From positions 1,631,001 through 1,695,000 of the forward strand of contig NC_087391.1 in assembly GCF_963675165.1 (NCBI RefSeq): a DNA stretch of 64,000 nt, given 5' to 3'. The position numbers were made by a program, and so were the translations under genes. The first letter of the stretch is position 1. Each line of letters opens with the position of its first letter. Origin of the DNA: Halichondria panicea (taxonomy: Eukaryota > Porifera > Demospongiae > Suberitida > Halichondriidae). The notes below the pieces were generated by a model. The model ran no database searches. It saw nothing but the letters and a program-made list of their open reading frames with translations, and was not told where the DNA came from. Below are positions 36,206 to 46,245 of this stretch, one piece after another.

Positions 36206-36564
36206 ATATACATGCATACTTGTAATTATGTGTCGGGCCATGGCAACAAATAGTAAAGAGACCCATAAAGTAAAAAACAAACAAAAGTGGACTCACCTGG
36301 CCATGGAGGGAAGGCCAACCTGCAAAATATTAAAAATTCGTGACAAAAAAGTATGTATATAAACAGCAGTGGTATAATAGTTATGTACGTTACTATAATT
36401 ATAGTAGATTTAAGACAACATTAATTTATGTAACGTCAATGAGTAATGTGTCAGAGGGAAGTAGGCGATACTTTACACAAACAAAGGTGTTTTAGCTGGT
36501 TTATGTTGCGTAATAGTGTAAATTGCCACGCCCCTGTGACAAATTATACCTAACCAACTGGGTG

Positions 36565-37155
36565 CACAGAGGAGGGAGGACACGATTAACCTTAGCTCTA
36601 ATTAGCTAATTATCGCGACCTTTTAATTACATTCTTTAAACGATTCATCTTTTCTTTCTTTATAACCTCTACATATTGGGACACACAGAACAGTACTGTA
36701 GTATGAGTGACAGGCAATTCTTGCAGGCACAGAGCAAACCATACAAATAAAGGGGTGCTAGAAGCTAGTGTCATTGATGTTCTTCATGTTGGAGACACTC
36801 TGAACTAAACAATTCCATGTTGCAGCTTTATCACAAAGACAGGAGTGCCTGGGGTGCTTCTCACAGGGATCTTGGAGACAGGAGTGTCTGGGGTGCTTCT
36901 CATAGGGATCTTAGAGATAGGAGTACTTGAGGTGCTTCTTATAGGCCTGGGGTCCTATTACCTTCAGGTCCTGACAACTTGGCCATAGGGGTACCTCCAC
37001 TAGTAGGAGAAAAGGCTTACTTTGCACTAGCTCTTGTGTCCAATATGTAGAGGTTATAAAGAAAGAAAAGATGAATCGTTCAAAGAATGTAATTAAAACG
37101 TCACGATAATTAGCTAATTAGAGCTAAGGTATGTTAATTGTGTCCTCCTCCTCTG
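36565..37155. mobile_element. MITE with ~120-bp TIRs, CAGAGGAGG family, 9-bp TSD
   Basis: Left CAGAGGAGGGAGGACACGAT and right GTGTCCTCCTCCTCTG head long inverted repeats (about 36,567-36,690 and 37,040-37,155). AACTGGGTG flanks both sides (36,556-36,564 and 37,156-37,164). A 9-bp target duplication and long inverted repeats are typical of Mutator-like elements. Between the arms lies a degenerate tandem array of a roughly 42-bp unit (36,839-36,950). Confidence 0.7.
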
Positions 37156-37166
37156 AACTGGGTGTG

Positions 37167-37577
37167 TAGAGTAAAGCATGGAAATTCAAGCTACATGAAA
37201 ATCCGGACGATTTAGCACGACAGCTAGCAAAAACAGAAAGAGCTATGCAGAAACTAACTTGACACATAAAGAGAAACATACCTTGTAATCGATCTGGTGC
37301 GGTATCAGCTTTCAGCTTTAGCTAATTGATGCTCTAAGTAGCTCAACTCGAAATTGCATCGCATTCTCCGAAAATGCAATTATCCGCACGTTTATTTTGC
37401 ATGCTCATTACCTCATTATGAAGAAAGCTGTGAAGCTGATACCGCACCAGATCGATTACAAGGTATGTTTCTCTTTATGTGTCAAGTTAGTTTCTGCATA
37501 GCTCTTTCTGTTTTTGCTAGCTGTCGTGCTAAATCGTCCGGATTTTCATGTAGCTTGAATTTCCATCCTTTACTCTA
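37167..37577. repeat. Large palindrome, arms ~154 bp
   Basis: TAGAGTAAAGCATGGAAATT at the left is mirrored by AATTTCCATCCTTTACTCTA at the right. Arms 37,167-37,320 and 37,424-37,577 pair nearly throughout with a roughly 105-bp spacer. It directly abuts the target duplication of the preceding MITE. It may be a hairpin-type MITE. Confidence 0.8.
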
Positions 37578-38237
37578 GTTGGGGCTAGGTAGACATCACA
37601 TGAGCTTGGATGTAGCAAATAAAGACAAAATGATTTGTGATGTCACAAATCAATGAATATCATTGCTACGTCAGCAAAAACGGGCAAAGAGCAGCAAAAT
37701 GGAGCAAAATCACCATTTTTGACAAGAAGGGCTGCTCTAGCAAAGAAGAGACTGGTCTAGCTCCTGTAAGTTAGCACAAATGAAAAGTATACTATTGTAG
37801 TACATGTTCCTCAAAAATCAGACCTTAACTAGCATAAACTCAAAAAATCAATGCCTAACACATTTGCTACTAAAAATTTACAAAATTCTTTGTATCTCAG
37901 AACCTACTAACAGCCTGCACTTCCTCTGGATCTCAAAAGTTGCACAAGGTAATGATGTACTTGCACAACAAATTTTAGATCTTAACTCAAACATAATTAT
38001 AAGATAGTTCCATGCCTAACATATTTTCCAATGTACACATATTCTAGCAGCCATTTGGAATGATAATGTCATATGATGTAACAGGTGGTGGTCCACTGGA
38101 AGCGCCAATAGTTGAACTTTCAGTACCTGCACTCAAATTGATCCAATCACATTTAGTTTAGAAGATAATTATACACAAAAACGTAAAAAAACAAAAGTTC
38201 TACTCTCTTTGGTTGTTGCACTGTAGATATATCTATA

Positions 38238-38958
38238 TACCGTACCCTCGCGAAAATAAGCCCATCTTGAATAAACGCTCATCCCCTCTTTTGCTTCGAA
38301 GTTCTTGCACAAGGGTATTTTCACTCCACCCAGAATGAAGATTTTGAGCATGCGCAGTAGCTAAATGCCACATGTTGACTATTAATTTTAGTGAAGAAAG
38401 GACGTTTTAGGTAGGAGCGAGTACGACTATACTCCTTGCTGGACCAAGATCAGACATATAACTTTCTCTGTATGGATCTGTTTGCCCTTGAAGATGTATA
38501 TGCAGGGAACAAGTAGTCCAAGAAAGTTATCACACAGGCCAATTTTGCAGGTTACCTTGCCTTGGTTTTCTGAAACAAAGTACCTGATAGCTGCTCTGTA
38601 GGAGTATGACCTATCATCCTTTGGGAAGTTTCTGCTACATACATCTGACATCGACACAAGTGACAAGCAACGAATAGAGTCAGAGTCCACTTCTTCTTGT
38701 TCATTCTCTTGTCTTGCTTTATCATACTCATGCATTAGTTTATAACATTGTTGTTGTCAATGAAATGTTCATACTATATGTATTAAAATGAAAATACAAT
38801 AGAATTATCTTAGAGAAAAGTATAAACCTCGATTTGAGGCTGCGGGTGGGCGTATATTGTAATGAAAACTCGCCGTTCGTGATTAAACGCCCAGTCCCCT
38901 AATAAGCCTAGACTTCTTGCAAAAAAGGGTGGGCGTATTTTCGCGAGGGTATACGGTA
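38238..38958. mobile_element. 721-bp MITE, TACCGTACCCTCGCG family, copy 2
   Basis: Same termini and internal sequence as 19,936-20,645, ending TTTTCGCGAGGGTATACGGTA. It lies immediately left of the broken ORF pair at 39.3-41.3 kb, and an inverted copy of its left 490 bp begins at about 41,302 on the other side, giving a composite-like arrangement. Confidence 0.7.
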
Positions 38959-39300
38959 ATAGGAATCTTTGTCCTACAGTGGATTTCAGTTGCGTTCGAA
39001 TTTGCGTTGACTTCCGTGTTGCGCTATACGATAGGAAAAACACGGGAAATTATTATATTGTCACGTGAGCTTCCACGTGAAAATTTCAGAGCCTTCTCAG
39101 ATTATTCACAGTACGTGTCTGACAGTAACAGGGACTCTGGCTGGCCTGATTACATGGAGAATTGTGACTACCAGTCCCACTCGCCATACCCTGGGCCTAG
39201 CCCTGGGTATATCTCTATGGGTCGTTGTTGGCAAGGCCAAAGTAGAGTGGAAGTTTCAGCACCCAAAGCTACAGTTAGCGCTGTTTCCATGTAATACTCT

Positions 39301-40126
39301 TTGTGTACACAGTGTGAAACAGCACGGGTTAGGGTTTCCCCTTCAAAATTATCTTCTAAACACTACGTATATTCGGTAAAGGTAGTGAACCCAGTACGCA
39401 AGTCCGAATACACTGTCAGAAAGCTTAGTGCTTATGATCGTTTCTCCTCATTTGATGAACTAACAGAACAGTTGCAAAAGTGTTTGGGCAAAATATCACC
39501 CAGCCAAATAGGCTACATTGAGCCAGGGCATGGATTAAAGGGGAAGCAGAGGTGGCTTTATACAGATGAAGATGTAGATACCATGTAATACTATGACATT
39601 TACAAGAGAAAGACTGAGATTCTGCTCTGGTGCTTTTCTGAGAACCCTGAAGGATCTGAGATCACTATACATGCAGTAAATCGAAAAAGCAGAGACAAGT
39701 TCCAAATCTAAGAAGGAAGCAATTGCTTCAAAAATTAACGAAGTTGAGTGCATCGTGAAGAAACTTCAAGATAAGCATGGCAAGCAATATTCAGTAGAAA
39801 AGTGTAATGCTTGGGTACATTTGATTCATATGGAAAAACACGATTCACACAATGATCCTCCAGATTTACCATACTTCCGAGGAACAAAGAAACGAAAATT
39901 GCAGACTGCTAGTGAAGGACGCGAGAATTCTCCACCTTCACCTCAAGCTGCCTCTAAGTCTTCACCATCAATTATTACTTCTCCCAGTAAAAGGGTTGGC
40001 CTCCGGAGTCAGTGCATTGAGCAGTTAGTTAAATGGCACTCACTGCTTGAGAAAGGTGCCATTTCTCAACTGCAGTATGATGAAATGCAAAAGGCAATCA
40101 TGGAGGAAATTAAATCCAACTATTGA
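39301..40126 (+). pseudogene. Broken ORF of unknown, possibly transposon-linked, protein
   Basis: Three open blocks read as one diverged protein: 39,301-39,588 (..YDRFSSFDELTEQLQKCLG..GYIEPGHGLKGKQRWLYTDED); then after an in-frame TAA the same frame continues (YDIYKRKTEILLWCF) to about 39,660; then another frame to 40,126 (LQDKHGKQYSVEKCNAWVHL, a Ser/Pro-rich linker, QCIEQLVKWHSLLEKGAISQ). The interruption by a stop and a frame change marks it as decayed, unless small introns are involved. No family is recognised. It faces the IS630-type transposase with only 118 bp between stops, so it may be a partner gene of that element. Confidence 0.5.
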
Positions 40127-40243
40127 CTGTTTGTGACATTGCTAAATTCGAGAATTAAAAAATCAGGAAATTGCTTGCCTTCAAATCAAGTATTGTGTAT
40201 GAATGACAATGTGTAACTATATTATATGAATGGAATGCACAAA

Positions 40244-41260
40244 TTATTTTGAGTAACCGCTGTGTCGAATCCAAGCAGTACAATGTTCACTGGAGATACT
40301 ATCAAAAGCTGAGTGTATTATATCAGTTGGGTTGGTGACAATTTGCAGTAGGTTATCGTGTTTCCTTAAGTAGTTTTTTACAAAACTAAACATTTCTTCT
40401 GCCGGATTGAGATCAGGACTATACGGTGGAAGAAATAGTAAAAGTATGCCCATTTGTCTGAATAGATCTGTGATATCTTGAGTGTGGTGCACAGACAAAT
40501 TGTCCATTATAACAATTGAACAAGGATTAGATCCATTGAATGATAGCATGTTTGGTATGAGGGATCGTCTTGCATAGTCAAAGAACACTTCCGCATCAAC
40601 ATTAGACTTAGTAACTTCAACAGCTACTACACCATCAGTGCTCATGCCAGCAATAGCATTAACTCTTTGCCCACGACTCAACAGGCGTTTATTCTGTGGT
40701 GCCAATCCTCTTATTGCATATCCATACTTTCTGATATGATCTCTGGCATATGAACCCGTTTCATCGATAAATACAAACTGGTCTGGATTAAATAGTAAAC
40801 ACTGAGCCATAAATGCTCCACGGAGTGTATAGCACCTTTGGAGAGCTACTTGTTGAATCTTCTTTCGATAAATACAAACTGGTCTAGATTAAATAGTAAA
40901 CACTGAGCCATAAATGCTCCATGGAGTGTATAGCACCTTTGGAGAGCTACTTGTTGAATCTTCTTTCGAGTGATTCCATATCTTCTAAGTAGCCGATAAA
41001 TAGTTGGGGGAGTCACCACAACCCCCATTGCTTCCTCCAATTCGTGGCACACCTCAGAGAGATACATGCATAGATGGATCCTCGAGCACCATCCCAACTG
41101 TATATATTTCTTCATGTACACTTAGCTTTTCTCTCCTTTGTTCGCTCAATATAGGGTCTACTTTTCCTGTTTGCTGAAACTCGTAAATATACTGTATGCT
41201 GTGCTTGCTGCAATATTTAAGATAGTAGCTATCTTGTCATAGGCAAGATTCATACGTACA
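40244..41260 (-). pseudogene. IS630/Tc1-mariner superfamily transposase, disrupted
   Basis: Read right to left, the frame starts near 41,255 with a helix-turn-helix (YDKIATILNIAASTAYSIF), continues with a second DNA-binding helix set (SEVCHELEEAMGVVVTPPTI), and enters the DDE domain: QFVFIDETGSYARDH (first Asp), SIVIMDNLSVHHTQD (second Asp), LPPYSPDLNPAEEMFSFVK (third acid, Glu), an IS630-type DD34E pattern. Full length would be about 340 residues. A 103-bp tandem duplication (units beginning near 40,765 and 40,868) and frame changes near 41,060-41,120 break it, so this copy cannot be active. Confidence 0.8.
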
Positions 41261-41838
41261 TGTATGCAATTCCCTGTAGCGTCTATTCCAATTATGACAA
41301 TCTTATTGTATTTTTATTTTAATACATAGTATGAACATTTCATTAACAACAACAATGTAATGCATGAGTATATATAGGAGCTATAGTATGATTAAAGCAT
41401 GACAAGAGAATGAACATGAAGAAGTGGACTCTTGACTCTATTTGATATTCGTTACTTGTCACTTGTGTCGATGCCAGATGTAGCAGAAACTTCCCAAAGG
41501 ATGGTAGGTCATACTCCTAGAGAGCAGCTATCAGATACTTTGTTTCAGAAAATCAAGGCAAGGTAACCTGAAAAATTGGCCTGTGTGATAACTTTCTTGG
41601 ATTCTTTTCTCTGCATATAGGACTACTTGTTCCCTGCATATAATCGAGTGAAAATACCTAGCCTCGATTCAAGGCCGCTTTAGAAGCGGCCTGGTATACC
41701 TTGTATGCGCATGCGCTTACATTACCCCAAAAAGGGGGTAATCCGTGTATTTGTGGATACTGTCAGTAAAATAAACATGTATACTATTTTGTATTCTAAT
41801 TTTAGTGGTCCGTGTTACACACTTTACATATAGCAAAG

Positions 41839-42182
41839 ATGACTAGCTCGACTGACACTGAGTTCTCTTCCTCTCTGGCTTATGCCCTTTCTTGTGTGAA
41901 GAGAAGTTATTTAGTTCTGAGGGATAAACAGCTTGACACTCTACGGATGCTGTACGAAGGGAATGATGTTTTCCTGTGGGTTCCTACTGGATATGAAAGT
42001 CTATCTGCTACCAAACTTTGCCTTTTTTATTCGACAAGAAGCTGGATAGAATTAGTTCTCCTCCTAGTGAGCGTAGTATTGTCCCCTAGTGTCTCTAATG
42101 GTAGATCAAGTGACTAGTCTACATGATCGTGGTGTTCCTGCTGGTATACTCAGTGGAAACAAAGGGGTCGATAAGAAGTCCA
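41839..42182 (+). pseudogene. N-terminal fragment of a RecQ-like DNA helicase
   Basis: From ATG at 41,839: LRDKQLDTLRMLYEGNDVFLWVPTGY, resembling the RecQ Q-motif and motif I. The Walker A lysine region is altered: after PTGY comes ESLSATK, not GKS. The next part is decayed: SPPSERSIV, then a frame change, then a motif-Ia-like VDQVTSLHDRGVPAGILSGNKGVDKK in another frame. The remaining two thirds of a helicase are missing. The fragment starts about 180 bp from the transposon left end and is therefore inferred to be cargo or a component of that transposon. Confidence 0.6.
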
Positions 42183-42200
42183 AGTGAGTGCTTCACCTAC

Positions 42201-44680
42201 CCCCAGAATACTCATAAGGCAGTGCCAGTCCTCTATACAAGGCTCTAACTGCTCCAATCGTCCACTGCGAGTGTCCGCATCTCGCATATGTTTTTTGCTA
42301 CATCGCTGTCTTTCGCAAGTCATCTGATCGCCACCTGACATAACAGTAAGTTCAATAGAATCTTTCAAGTATGAATGTTTCTCGATCATTATGTCTATCA
42401 TGTCTGCGGCCTTTGCCTCATTCTTGTGTAGAACATCAAGGACTACAACCTCAGATTTTTTGGCCATCTCTGTGCTGTGGGGGTGCTTAATGTGACTGAC
42501 AACACACCGTTTGTACCGCTGGAGGGGCTTGATGTACTCGCACAGTATTCGACCGACTAGAACGACCAAATTTTCTTGGATGCCCTCAATGTCGGCCTTT
42601 GTAGGAAGGAAGTGAGTTATTTTTAGGGAACCCAGGTTAGGGGGGAAAAGGTTGAGACTGGAGATGGTCCTTTGCCAACAAACTGTACATTTGCACTAGC
42701 TCACCATGATGGTCACTACGTATGTCTCTAACGCCCTTTGTTTTAGCAACGTTGTCCCCCACGAACTTGAAACATGCACCCTCATCAATCCAGGCATCGA
42801 TAGGACGTTGGTACAGCTTGCTGATTTTCGTGACCAACTTCAACACGGCACAGTAACTGATAGTGACACTAAGATGATTCAGCCTGGAGTATACCTGTGA
42901 GTAATTCAATGTAATCATAATTATATAAGAGGAGATGGATTGGAAACGGAGGTAGCATCGCGTTACATTAATTTTTAAATCTGTGTACGGTTGTGCAGCA
43001 CTTGGGGAAACGATGTTTCTGGAATTAAGACCACTGCAATTAATGCATTCAAAGCCCCCCTAAAACAACATGCATTCTCATGCCCTCTATAATGGTGAGC
43101 ATCCTTTGGAAAAAATACGTTTTTCAAAATAGCTACAAAGAGTGTCATGCTCTGAGATCTTTATGAGTATGCTTCTAGCTAATGGTAATACTTAATTATC
43201 AGTGTACTGCATGTGTCAATCCATACGTTCCTCAGGTGACAGTTGGGAGTATACTGCAGGCACTATCTAGTCTAGATTTTACTAACGTTACAATCATACA
43301 TACATTTTGTAGCCTCGATTAAACCCTGGCCTAACGTGGCAAGGTAACTTCCGTTTCCAATCCCTCTCTGTGATATAATAATTATACCTGTATCTGAAAA
43401 TACGTAGTGGACACACATCATACATGTACATGTACATGTACAAACCTTTTTGTTTACTCTACAGTTGAAGAGTACGAGAGACAGAAACGACTGAATACCA
43501 CACATTCTTGTGTTACGCTCTTTCAAGAGAATTGCTGTGGCCATACACATCCCAGGGTAGTGACTCTCTCCGCGTTTATGCAAGTTCCTATGATCTGAAC
43601 GTCCTACGATCGTCTGGATAAGCCTAAATAGAATCGGAGACTTTCGCTGTAGTTCAGACACAGCCTGTTTCCACGATAACGCTTCCACATTGTCAATTGG
43701 AACCCGGTGAAATAGAGAGACAAACTCCCCAGAGTTACGACATAGAGTGGAACATTCGTCGTCAAGAATTTTCACCACACCCTCTACCAATTGGTCCTTC
43801 AGTGAAGGGCAAGAAAATGCTGCCTTGGCAATAGACTGAATGTTGCCACTATTCAGTGCCTGGCGTAATTTCTGGAGACTTTCATCTACTTCCGCAGTCA
43901 CTGTACTGGGTGAGCTCACTGTGATCTGTATATTGTTTAATTAATTAGTGTGATTTTGGTGTGTTTACAGTATCAGATCTGTTATCCTCACCATAACTGT
44001 TTCAGTCAAACCAGGCTTGGAAATATCTCTTGCAACACCTTCTGAACCTTTAAGTTAATGGCTATATATTAATTTACGTTCATTTCGTTTGTAGGTGGTT
44101 TAACATACCGTCAACAGAAGAAAACTGCTCGAGATTGGTCAACTCTAACAGCGGTGGCTGACGAGGACAGTCTGTGTGCGCTATGAAAAAGAGATGATTC
44201 CTGTCATCTACATATATGATTTGTTGCAATCAACCTACGTTCCTCCCTGGTTGAGAAAGCAAGCCTTCTTCCAGGTGCTCCTACTGTCAGACGTTTTGCT
44301 AGAGGTCTAGCATGGACTGTGTGAGGTGATGCTTCAAGCCCACTGGTGTCTTTAGTTCTCTTCCTACCTGATACCATAGGACTACAGATGGAAGCCTTAT
44401 TTCGACCCTGCTCAAAACCACACTTAGCCATACTTCTAAAGGCTTTAAGTTTAGACTCCAGAGACTGGAATTTGTTTGTGCAAGCTCTACAAATGTATGA
44501 AGATAGCCCATCACACTCACTAACTGGCAGCTCTAGCAATTTGCCAAGTCTGTCTGGAAGGCATCTTTGAACAGACTCTTTGCTGAACAGAGCTGAGCAG
44601 CGAGCAGAAGTAACAATGTTGCAGCACAATCTGCATATTCTGGTGGCTGCCATTGTCTTGAACGTTCTACCACCAACCAC
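42201..44680 (-). CDS. ZAD-like zinc finger + DUF6589 protein, five exons, 3'-truncated
   Basis: Exons (minus): 44,680-44,239; 44,171-44,109; 44,047-43,992; 43,925-43,446; 42,894-42,201, all with GT-AG borders and matching phases. Exon 1 encodes a ZAD-like finger (ICRLCC ... YICRACTNKF). Exons 4-5 encode the DUF6589 region: HYPGMCMATAILLKERN, YSRLNHLSVTISYCAVLKLV, FKFVGDNVAKTKGVRDIRSD, GGDQMTCERQRCSKKHMRDA, EPCIEDWHCLMSILG. In exon 5 a run of six C (minus strand, about 42,640) shifts the frame by one; one base fewer would keep it open. After the donor at 42,200 no further exon exists in the element. DUF6589 has no known function; its multi-copy distribution in invertebrates suggests a transposon origin. 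Likely inactive copy. Confidence 0.7.
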
Positions 44681-44838
44681 GCAGTCTTACGTATTTTTCC
44701 TTTGTGTACTTTGTCCGATTTTATCACTTGCTGTAAAGCGGACTTGAGTCGAGGCTAGAAAATACCCTCATGCAAGAACTTCGAAGCAAAAGAGGGGATG
44801 GGCGTTTATTCAAAATGGGCTTATTTTTGCGAGGGTGA

Positions 44839-45842
44839 GGGGCTGCTCGGGTGTAGTATTACTGTAAAGGTGTTATCACCGAAGGGGTACAAGGGTAGCT
44901 AAGAAACGGGGGCCTGAGGGTCCTGGTAAAAGTAACAATGCTCGAGTATATATAGGTATCTAAGGGAACGAGAGGTAACCAGTTGCCAGGCTTCACTCTC
45001 AAGCTGTTTACATAACTGTAAAGTGCACGGCCTCTTGGTTCTCGAAAATACTTTCTACTCAGACTATTGTTCGAATTTATGGCAAGACCATGGCTGTCTC
45101 GAATTGGAGGCACAACGCTGTGGCAACAGTACTGTTGGAAACTTGAGCAGCTCCAATACGGCAGCCCCTCCTCCAGTTTGCATGAGAATATAAAGGCAGG
45201 CATGCAGGTCTGGCCTGGGAACCCACTCTGACGAGGACTGGTCTAACTGCAGGCAGGTCGGGCCTAGAGCTGATCTATATACAGTATAGTGACAGCAAGC
45301 GTAAGCATGCATGATTGCAGAAAACGTACGGTTAGTTTGTAGCCAATGTAGCCAAGCATTTGTATATTGCTTTGTGGTAGAAGACAATAGCTATAGGTTT
45401 CATGCAAACAGTTCGGCATTTGTGGTAAGAAATTGCATGGTTAGTTTCAAAGTTAGTGCATAATTATACTTCAGGTGTGTATATATGCTGGTCTATATAC
45501 AGTATATAGTGACAGCAAGCGTAAGCATGCATGGTTGCAGAAAACGTACAGATAGTTTGTATAGCCAAGCATTCGTATATGACTTTGTGGTATAGGCAAG
45601 GTTTCATGCAAACAGTTCGGCATTTGTGGCAAGAAATTGCATGGTTAGTTCCAAAGTTAGTTCATAATTATACTACAGGTGTGTGCAGAGGCAATAATTA
45701 TACATGTGCACTATTATAATTAAGTGTTCAGTTCAACGTCGTATATAAATTCAACGTGGTAAATATTCGGCTGTGTTGGTTGATGAAGAAAGCAGCTTAT
45801 CCATGGAGTTCAACCACAGTTCAAGTGTAATGGTCCCTAGCG
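44839..45842. repeat. Tandem duplication of a ~218-bp unit
   Basis: The segment beginning TCTATATACAGTATAGTGAC at about 45,274 is repeated from 45,492 (TCTATATACAGTATATAGTG) with a few small indels and substitutions, each copy about 200 bp. Short ORFs on either strand do not match anything and look incidental. The left part (44,839-45,270) has no recognised feature. Confidence 0.6.
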
Positions 45843-46245
45843 GGAACTCTTCAGTGTGGGGAAGGTGTGGGCCGGTCAGTGGCCAGTAAAGGAAACTCCA
45901 AGTGTATGTAAACCCCTCAGTGTGGGGAAGATGTGGGCCGGTTAGTGGCCAGTAAAGGAAAGTCCAAGTGTATATGTAAACCCTCAGTGTGGGGAAGATG
46001 TGGGCCAGTTATAGTGGCCAGTAAAGAAACTCAAAGTGTACAGAAACCCTCAGTGTGGGGAAGATGTGGGCCGGTTAGTGGCCAGTAAAGGAAACTCCCA
46101 AGTGTATGGAAACCCCTCAGTGTGGGGAAGGTGTGGGCCAGTCAGTGGCCAGTAAAGGAAACTCCAAGTGTTGTAGACAGAGTTCCCTCAGGGTGGGAAG
46201 GCTGGGGCCGTTCAGTGGCCAGTGGAGGAAACGCTATATATACGG
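45843..46245. repeat. ~72-bp minisatellite, about six units
   Basis: Unit core CCTCAGTGTGGGGAAGATGT is followed by GGGCCGGTTAGTGGCCAGTA and AAGGAAACTCCAAGTGTATG. Units differ by a few bases and by small indels. The array lies upstream of the DIRS-like relic and could be part of its leader, but nothing proves that. Confidence 0.75.

Larger units (their letters stand above)
41658..44757. mobile_element. 3,100-bp TIR transposon carrying ZAD-DUF6589 gene and RecQ-like stub
   Basis: Left terminus CTAGCCTCGATTCAAGGCCG, right terminus GCGGACTTGAGTCGAGGCTA: inverted repeats of about 25 bp with a few mismatches. Both sides are flanked by GAAAATAC (41,650-41,657 and 44,758-44,765), a perfect 8-bp target duplication. 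Inside are two convergent coding segments: a RecQ-like helicase start (+) at the left and a five-exon ZAD-DUF6589 gene (-) from the right. Both lack their 3' parts and they meet near 42,182-42,201, as expected of an internal deletion of a larger two-gene element. An 8-bp duplication is compatible with hAT-like or KDZ-like families, but neither transposase was recognised. Confidence 0.75.
41302..44838. mobile_element. Inverted partial MITE arm split by the 3.1-kb DUF6589 element
   Basis: From about 41,302 the sequence is the reverse complement of the 38,238-type MITE (for example GGCCTGTGTGATAACTTTCT). It runs to 41,657, where GAAAATAC ends it abruptly. The homology resumes at 44,758 (GAAAATAC, then CCTCATGCAAGAACTTCGAA) and continues to its terminus TTTTGCGAGGG near 44,836. 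This shows the pre-insertion target directly and dates the 3.1-kb element as younger than the MITE. Confidence 0.75.

Noticed and set aside
37354-37578. ORF across the right arm of the palindrome at 37,167-37,577
   Set aside because: Half of it is the palindrome arm; no homologous motif seen.
45843-46245. CRISPR-like regular array
   Set aside because: Units are contiguous with no unique spacers and the genome is animal; it is a minisatellite.
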